This document shows positions 13,075 through 15,660 of a stretch of 15,660 bases of DNA, piece after piece; position 1 is the first letter of the stretch; each line of letters starts with the position of its first letter. The translations under genes were made by a program, and so were the position numbers. The notes under the pieces were generated by a model. The model saw only the letters and a program-made list of their open reading frames with translations, was not told the DNA's origin and ran no database searches. The stretch covers positions 1 through 15,660 of the forward strand of contig CAYHYZ010000016.1 of assembly GCA_964360995.1 (NCBI GenBank). Reading direction: 5' to 3'. Origin of the DNA: CAYHBS01 sp964360995 (GTDB lineage Bacteria; Patescibacteriota; Minisyncoccia; Ryanbacterales; HO2-45-13).

Positions 13075-13169
13075 GCCGTTATACGCGAATAGCAACAACG
13101 AGGTGCTGATGATATACCATTTGTACCCTAAAAATATATCGTCGAAATATTGAACGGATCACTCCACCT

Positions 13170-13215
13170 TTCGCCCGAATAGGCGAATATAGGTCGCGCG
13201 TTGTTGCGCGGAGTA
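13170..13215 (+). repeat. Diverged copy of the operator block between the DUF2238 and HTH-1 genes
   Basis: TTCGCCCGAA (13170-13179) is the reverse complement of the operator core; an additional half (GGCGAA, 13182-13187) makes a TTCGCC-N6-GGCGAA repeat. It is followed by AATATAGGTCG, shared (with small changes) at 12319-12329 and 13658-13668. A small hairpin (CGCGC 13195-13199 with GCGCG 13206-13210) follows. Confidence 0.55.
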
Positions 13216-13252
13216 GAGAAGGCCGCAGCTTTGGGTTATACACCACATCTAC

Positions 13253-13281
13253 TTAGGAACCATTCGGGCGAATGGTAGAAT
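13253..13281 (+). promoter_or_regulatory. Operator-promoter of the first ArsR-like gene
   Basis: TTAGGA (13253-13258) and TAGAAT (13276-13281) enclose a 17-base spacer that holds the palindrome CCATTCGGGCGAATGG (13260-13275), identical to the one before the DUF2238 gene. Transcription would begin near 13288, about 9 bases before the ATG. The arrangement implies autoregulation. Confidence 0.75.
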
Positions 13282-13296
13282 AGTAAGTATAGAAAT

Positions 13297-13563
13297 ATGA
13301 AGAAGTACGAAAAAATATTAAAAGTCCTAGCAAACATCAATCGACTGAAAATACTTTCGTATCTTGTTCGACATACCAACGTGGCGGTCGGAGACATTGC
13401 AGAGCACTGCAATATTTCATACAAAGCAGTATCAAAACATCTTGGCATGCTGTATCACGCAGATATTGTTGATCGGTCTCGACGTCAGGCAGAGGTGCAT
13501 TATAGAATATCTGATACTATTCATCCTATTGCCAGCACCGTTATTAAATATATTCAAAAATGA
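13297..13563 (+). CDS. ArsR-like winged-helix regulator, copy 1
   Basis: An 88-aa winged-helix protein: MKKYEKILKVLANINRLKIL at the N-terminus, the helix-turn-helix VGDIAEHCNISYKAVSKHLG at about residues 31-50, then a wing with DIVDRSRRQAEVHYRIS. This is the ArsR/SmtB plan. The metal-binding ELCVCDL motif of ArsR is absent; a single Cys (EHC) occurs in the helix-turn-helix. The ligand is therefore unknown. It is preceded by the palindromic operator within its own promoter and overlaps a small truncated membrane-protein gene by ATGA. It is clearly paralogous to copy 2 (LKI..L..H.N..V..I...C.ISYKA.SKHLG.LY.AD). It probably binds the TTCGGGCGAA palindromes as a dimer and controls itself and the DUF2238 gene. 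Confidence 0.88.
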   Translation: MKKYEKILKVLANINRLKILSYLVRHTNVAVGDIAEHCNISYKAVSKHLGMLYHADIVDRSRRQAEVHYRISDTIHPIASTVIKYIQK

Positions 13564-13628
13564 AACGAAATTTCTATATCATCTGCACAACATTTCTTGG
13601 TATATTGCTCGGCATTAAGTCATATTAA
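13560..13628 (+). pseudogene. Truncated copy of the small membrane protein after HTH copy 1
   Basis: Starts in the ATGA that overlaps the HTH-1 stop. It encodes only MKRNFYIICTTFLGILLGIK plus SY before TAA. The first 19 residues align with the intact gene after HTH copy 2 (MKHYFYIFCTMVLGSLVGII: shared MK, FYI, CT, LG, L, GI), after which similarity ends abruptly and the rest of the 90-aa protein is missing. The break lies just after the first hydrophobic segment. It is most simply a deletion remnant; a functional one-helix peptide cannot be excluded. Confidence 0.7.
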
Positions 13629-13642
13629 ATTATAGAGAACCC

Positions 13643-13686
13643 TTCGCCCGAACTATAGAACATAGGTCGGGCATGGTGTAGAATAG
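13643..13686 (+). promoter_or_regulatory. Diverged operator-promoter region of the second ArsR-like gene
   Basis: The core palindrome appears as TTCGCCCGAA (13643-13652), followed after 3 bases by TAGAAC (13656-13661), the same spacing as in the intact boxes. A second, half-conserved box follows, with GGTCGGGC and TAGAAT (13679-13684). The region corresponds to the distal block of the DUF2238 promoter, while the perfect proximal palindrome found before HTH copy 1 is missing here. Confidence 0.6.
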
Positions 13687-13724
13687 GGAGTACTGGTTCA
13701 GTCAATGGCTGATGTACAAAATAC

Positions 13725-13991
13725 ATGAAGCGACAAGAAAAAATCTTGAAAGCGTGCGCGAATGTAAGCCGTCTAAAAATTCTGGTTTATTTAAGGCGTC
13801 ACGCAAATGCATCGGTGATGAATATTTCAGCGGGATGCGGTATTTCATATAAGGCAACTTCAAAGCATCTTGGCATTTTATATCAGGCAGACGTACTGGA
13901 CAGGTTCCAGCGTCAGTCTGAAATGCGGTATCGTATTTCAGCGTCATTGCCGCCTCTGGCAAGCGCCGTGATGAATAACCTTTCAAAATGA
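13725..13991 (+). CDS. ArsR-like winged-helix regulator, copy 2
   Basis: An 88-aa paralogue of the regulator at 13297, the same length and without gaps: MKRQEKILKACANVSRLKIL, helix-turn-helix VMNISAGCGISYKATSKHLG (about residues 31-50), and wing VLDRFQRQSEMRYRIS. Recognition-helix residues are almost unchanged (ISYKA[VT]SKHLG), so both copies should read similar operators. No ArsR metal-site motif is present. The Cys in the helix-turn-helix is kept (AGC in place of EHC), and another Cys occurs at residue 11. It overlaps an intact small membrane-protein gene by ATGA. Its promoter region holds only diverged operator boxes, so its control may differ from copy 1. Expected to act as a DNA-binding dimer in the cytoplasm. 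Confidence 0.88.
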   Translation: MKRQEKILKACANVSRLKILVYLRRHANASVMNISAGCGISYKATSKHLGILYQADVLDRFQRQSEMRYRISASLPPLASAVMNNLSK

Positions 13992-14260
13992 AACATTATT
14001 TCTATATTTTCTGCACGATGGTGCTTGGTTCACTCGTCGGCATCATTGTGCACGGATTTGTGGAGCTGCCGATCATTGCACTTCTCATTTTTGATATCAA
14101 TAAATTTGGACTCGGAATGACATGGGAACAGTGGCGCATTGTGCATGATATCTGGTCTGCCATTACGTTCATCGGGGGAATTGTGGGGGGATATTTTCTC
14201 GGTATTATGTGGTGGCGCATTGTGTACATCGAACACCGGCATTGGTATAGAAAGGCGTAA
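13988..14260 (+). CDS. Small membrane protein paired with ArsR-like copy 2 (90 aa)
   Basis: Starts in the ATGA overlap with the HTH-2 stop, so translation is coupled. The 90-aa protein has two hydrophobic helices (about residues 4-36, FYIFCTMVLGSLVGIIVHGF and on; about 56-76, IWSAITFIGGIVGGYFLGIM), an intervening loop (DINKFGLGMTWEQWRIVHD) and an aromatic/basic end (EHRHWYRKA). The gene order regulator then membrane protein is seen twice in this window, so the pair is a unit: the membrane protein may sense or transport something that the winged-helix protein responds to. No named family recognised. The gene ends 57 bases before the next start. Confidence 0.78.
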   Translation: MKHYFYIFCTMVLGSLVGIIVHGFVELPIIALLIFDINKFGLGMTWEQWRIVHDIWSAITFIGGIVGGYFLGIMWWRIVYIEHRHWYRKA

Positions 14261-14303
14261 TTGTAAGCGAGATTTTTGTAATTCCCATATTTTTGGGATG
14301 TGC

Positions 14304-14309
14304 TACAGT
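14304..14309 (+). promoter_or_regulatory. Likely -10 element of the secreted-protein gene
   Basis: TACAGT lies 8 bases before the ATG at 14318, preceded by TGC (an extended -10 feature). A T-rich stretch and a small hairpin (TCCCA 14283-14287 with TGGGA 14294-14298) lie just upstream. The message would be almost leaderless. Confidence 0.4.
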
Positions 14310-14317
14310 GCGTACAT

Positions 14318-15313
14318 ATGCAAACATTCATCACATTGATCGCAGTGCTATCGATAGTCGCTCCGGCAGCCACCTACGCGGTAACCACCGACATCGGTAC
14401 GGTGTTGGTGAGCCCAACGGCCACCAGTGTGGTTTCGGTGACAGTATCCGGCGTTGTGGGGAAGGCATTTGTGCTTGATGCCAGCAAGAGCACTGATGAT
14501 GGTGTGATAGGTACATTCTCTTGGAGGCAAGTGGGTGGGCCAGTGGTAAAAATTTTAAACTCGAATACGCCCGAGGCGAGCGTTGTTCCAACTCAGGCGG
14601 GGACATACGTGTTTGATTTGTATGTAAGCAACGCAACGGGGATGTCAAAATTGGTGCAAAAAACATCAGTGATTGTTTCGAGCAGTACCTCCACAACTGG
14701 TGGATCATCTAGCTCAGGCAGTACCGGGGGCACCGTTTCAGTTCCGCCACAAGAAGCTAGTGATATGTTTATCAAAATTGAACCTATTGAGGGTGAGTCG
14801 TCTGAACCGAAGAAAGGGAATGTGGAGATGAATTGGAAAGTAGAGGAGGGCGAATCTGCTCCAGCAATTGAACCAGATGAAATTGACGTGGCTGGTGATG
14901 GTGAACCCACCACTCCAGATTTTGGGATATTGCTCGGTGGCGGAGGTGGTGACGATAATGCAGAGCAAAACGTGCCAGCGGCAACCGAGGAAGGGCGTGC
15001 GGAAGTAGCAAAATTAATTCTTGCTGATCTCAAAGAACGCGGAGTACCCGTCCAGTCAGTGCTCATCCGCGAGACAGCGGTGGAGACAACGGTCACGCAA
15101 CGCGTCAAGTTGTTTGCCATTATTCCAATCAACACAACTGCTACGGTAGCAATTGATGCAAATGAGAACGTAAAAGTAAAATTCCCGTGGTGGGCATTTC
15201 TCGCAAGCGGGAAGGACAAAGACGGAATAGGTGAGCGCACATTCACTGCGATTTCAAACATACTCAAAACAAAACACGATACCGTCAAAAACTCCATCGG
15301 TAATATTCGCTAA
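14318..15313 (+). CDS. Secreted protein with a PKD/REJ-like domain (331 aa)
   Basis: Begins with a signal peptide (MQTFITLIAVLSIVAPAATY, cleavage probably after TYA near residue 21). Residues about 40-120 form an Ig-like PKD/REJ-type domain: VLDASKSTDDGVIGTFSWRQ, then VGGPVVKIL, and AGTYVFDLYVSN. A Ser/Thr/Gly linker (SSSTSTTGGSSSSGSTGG) and a long acidic stretch (EPIEGESSEPKK through EIDVAGDGE) follow. The C-terminal third (EEGRAEVAKLILADLKERG to the end) is a separate domain with a KVKFPWWAFLASGKDKDG motif, and no C-terminal membrane helix is seen. It is likely an exported or surface protein. The ATG at 14318 was preferred over one at 14300 because the signal peptide begins there and the -10 element overlaps the longer version. 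Function of the C-terminal domain unknown. Confidence 0.8.
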   Translation: MQTFITLIAVLSIVAPAATYAVTTDIGTVLVSPTATSVVSVTVSGVVGKAFVLDASKSTDDGVIGTFSWRQVGGPVVKILNSNTPEASVVPTQAGTYVFDLYVSNATGMSKLVQKTSVIVSSSTSTTGGSSSSGSTGGTVSVPPQEASDMFIKIEPIEGESSEPKKGNVEMNWKVEEGESAPAIEPDEIDVAGDGEPTTPDFGILLGGGGGDDNAEQNVPAATEEGRAEVAKLILADLKERGVPVQSVLIRETAVETTVTQRVKLFAIIPINTTATVAIDANENVKVKFPWWAFLASGKDKDGIGERTFTAISNILKTKHDTVKNSIGNIR

Positions 15314-15385
15314 CTCAGTCCTTTGTGTATTGCTTACTGCTAGTGATGGAGTATTCGCGCTCGAAATTGCCCGTGAACTGACGTA

Positions 15386-15414
15386 TTGACAGCCATCTAT
15401 ATATCTGATACACT
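15386..15414 (+). promoter_or_regulatory. Consensus-like sigma70 promoter
   Basis: A perfect TTGACA (15386-15391) and TACACT (15409-15414) are separated by 17 bases. It is the best-matching promoter in the window and is not followed by a convincing start codon with a ribosome site. Confidence 0.75.
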
Positions 15415-15420
15415 ACTGGC

Positions 15421-15604
15421 ATCGAGTGAACATCTCGCCCGTCCGCAACGCGGATCCGCGTTGCGGAAAAGGCCGAAGGGGAAACCCTCAGTGAATGACT
15501 TGGTTCTGACTTATCCAGCACGATTTATGGGCTGTACCGATACTCGGATCTTGTTTACACAATTTGTTTTATCGATAAAAACCAGGCCTTACGGTCTGTT
15601 TTTT
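15421..15604 (+). ncRNA. Candidate structured noncoding RNA, about 185 nt
   Basis: The stretch begins where the strong promoter predicts transcription to start and ends at a terminator. It contains a small CGAG/CTCG hairpin (15424-15438), a fully palindromic 24-base element at 15443-15466 (10-bp arms if a GATC loop is left open), the purine-rich GGCCGAAGGGGAAACCC (15471-15487), a CCGA/TCGG hairpin (about 15538-15548) and a palindrome TTTTATCGATAAAA (15567-15580). Overlapping reading frames have no ribosome site and run past the terminator. The size would suit 6S RNA, but I do not recognise the 6S fold or any other family, so the identity is open. Confidence 0.5.
15583..15604 (+). terminator. 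Rho-independent terminator of the candidate RNA
   Basis: CAGGCC (15583-15588) pairs with GGTCTG (15593-15598, one G:U pair) around a TTAC loop and is followed by six T (15599-15604). It is preceded by AAAA, so the stem can extend into the T-run. Confidence 0.75.
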
Positions 15605-15628
15605 GATATGCCCTAAATACAAAGCTAA

Positions 15629-15652
15629 AACCACGGCCGTGAGGCCGTGGTT
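15629..15652 (-). terminator. Hairpin at the window end, possible terminator of a minus-strand gene
   Basis: Perfect 10-bp arms (AACCACGGCC 15629-15638 and GGCCGTGGTT 15643-15652) close a GTGA loop. On the minus strand it is followed by TTAGCTTTG, a modest T-rich run. It probably ends a gene outside the window that converges on the candidate RNA. Confidence 0.55.
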
Positions 15653-15660
15653 AGTCGAGG

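Noticed and set aside
14593..15297. A 234-residue minus-strand frame opposite the secreted-protein gene
   Set aside because: Ser/Thr/Pro-rich mirror of the repetitive plus-strand gene, which has a clear signal peptide and domain motifs.
15386..15616. A 76-residue plus-strand frame over the candidate RNA
   Set aside because: Begins with TTG inside the -35 element, runs through the terminator and T-run, and has no ribosome site.
1..15660. CRISPR array or cas genes
   Set aside because: No regularly spaced direct repeats with unique spacers and no Cas motifs; the repeats found are promoter palindromes and gene duplicates.

Overview
The window looks like a chromosomal segment of a Candidate Phyla Radiation (Patescibacteria / Parcubacteria-like) bacterium. 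This rests on a compact mraZ-rsmH-ftsL-ftsI-murF cluster with ATGA overlaps, a MurF lacking the usual N-terminal domain, a tRNA without encoded CCA, many very short or leaderless 5' ends, and several small proteins of no named family. TGA, TAA and TAG all act as stops. The lineage is inferred from gene style, not from a marker tree.

Layout. 1-102: 3' end of a class II lysyl-tRNA synthetase gene, then a bidirectional terminator. 177-1913 (minus): a 160-aa orphan with its own promoter and strong Shine-Dalgarno, and three tandem, divergent Cys/His-rich zinc-ribbon paralogues with promoters and terminators. 2056-6863 (plus): mraZ with MraZ-box-like repeats, rsmH, an ftsL-like gene, ftsI and murF. 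The cluster stops at murF; mraY, murD, ftsW and murG do not follow. 6894-7310: a solitary PemK/MazF-type toxin gene behind a palindrome. 7311-7929: a noncoding stretch packed with perfect inverted repeats. 7930-8001 (minus): tRNA-Glu(CTC), whose 3' end lies inside a perfect 25-bp-arm palindrome.

8154-10445 (plus): a defence-like operon of an EcoRI-family adenine methyltransferase, a DUF262-HNH protein and a 51-aa one-helix membrane protein. 10451-10798: a small cassette bounded by perfect 19-bp inverted repeats, carrying a 55-aa YjzC-like gene on the minus strand and a large stem-loop. 10976-12222: a class I SAM methyltransferase and a 93-aa orphan; a 14-codon remnant of the orphan's coding region lies upstream of the methyltransferase.

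12301-14260: a probable small regulon. A DUF2238/YjdF-like membrane protein and two tandem ArsR-like winged-helix genes lie downstream of copies of one palindrome placed exactly between -35 and -10 elements. Each ArsR-like gene overlaps a small membrane-protein gene by ATGA; in the first copy this partner is cut to 22 codons, in the second it is intact, so the pair arose by duplication and one copy has decayed. 14318-15313: a secreted protein with a PKD/REJ-like domain. 15386-15604: a consensus promoter and a terminator bracket about 190 nt with no convincing ORF, a candidate noncoding RNA.

The most notable items are the palindrome-controlled regulon with its decayed duplicate, the methyltransferase/DUF262-HNH/one-helix operon, the inverted-repeat cassette, the zinc-ribbon triplet, the candidate RNA and the rearranged MurF.
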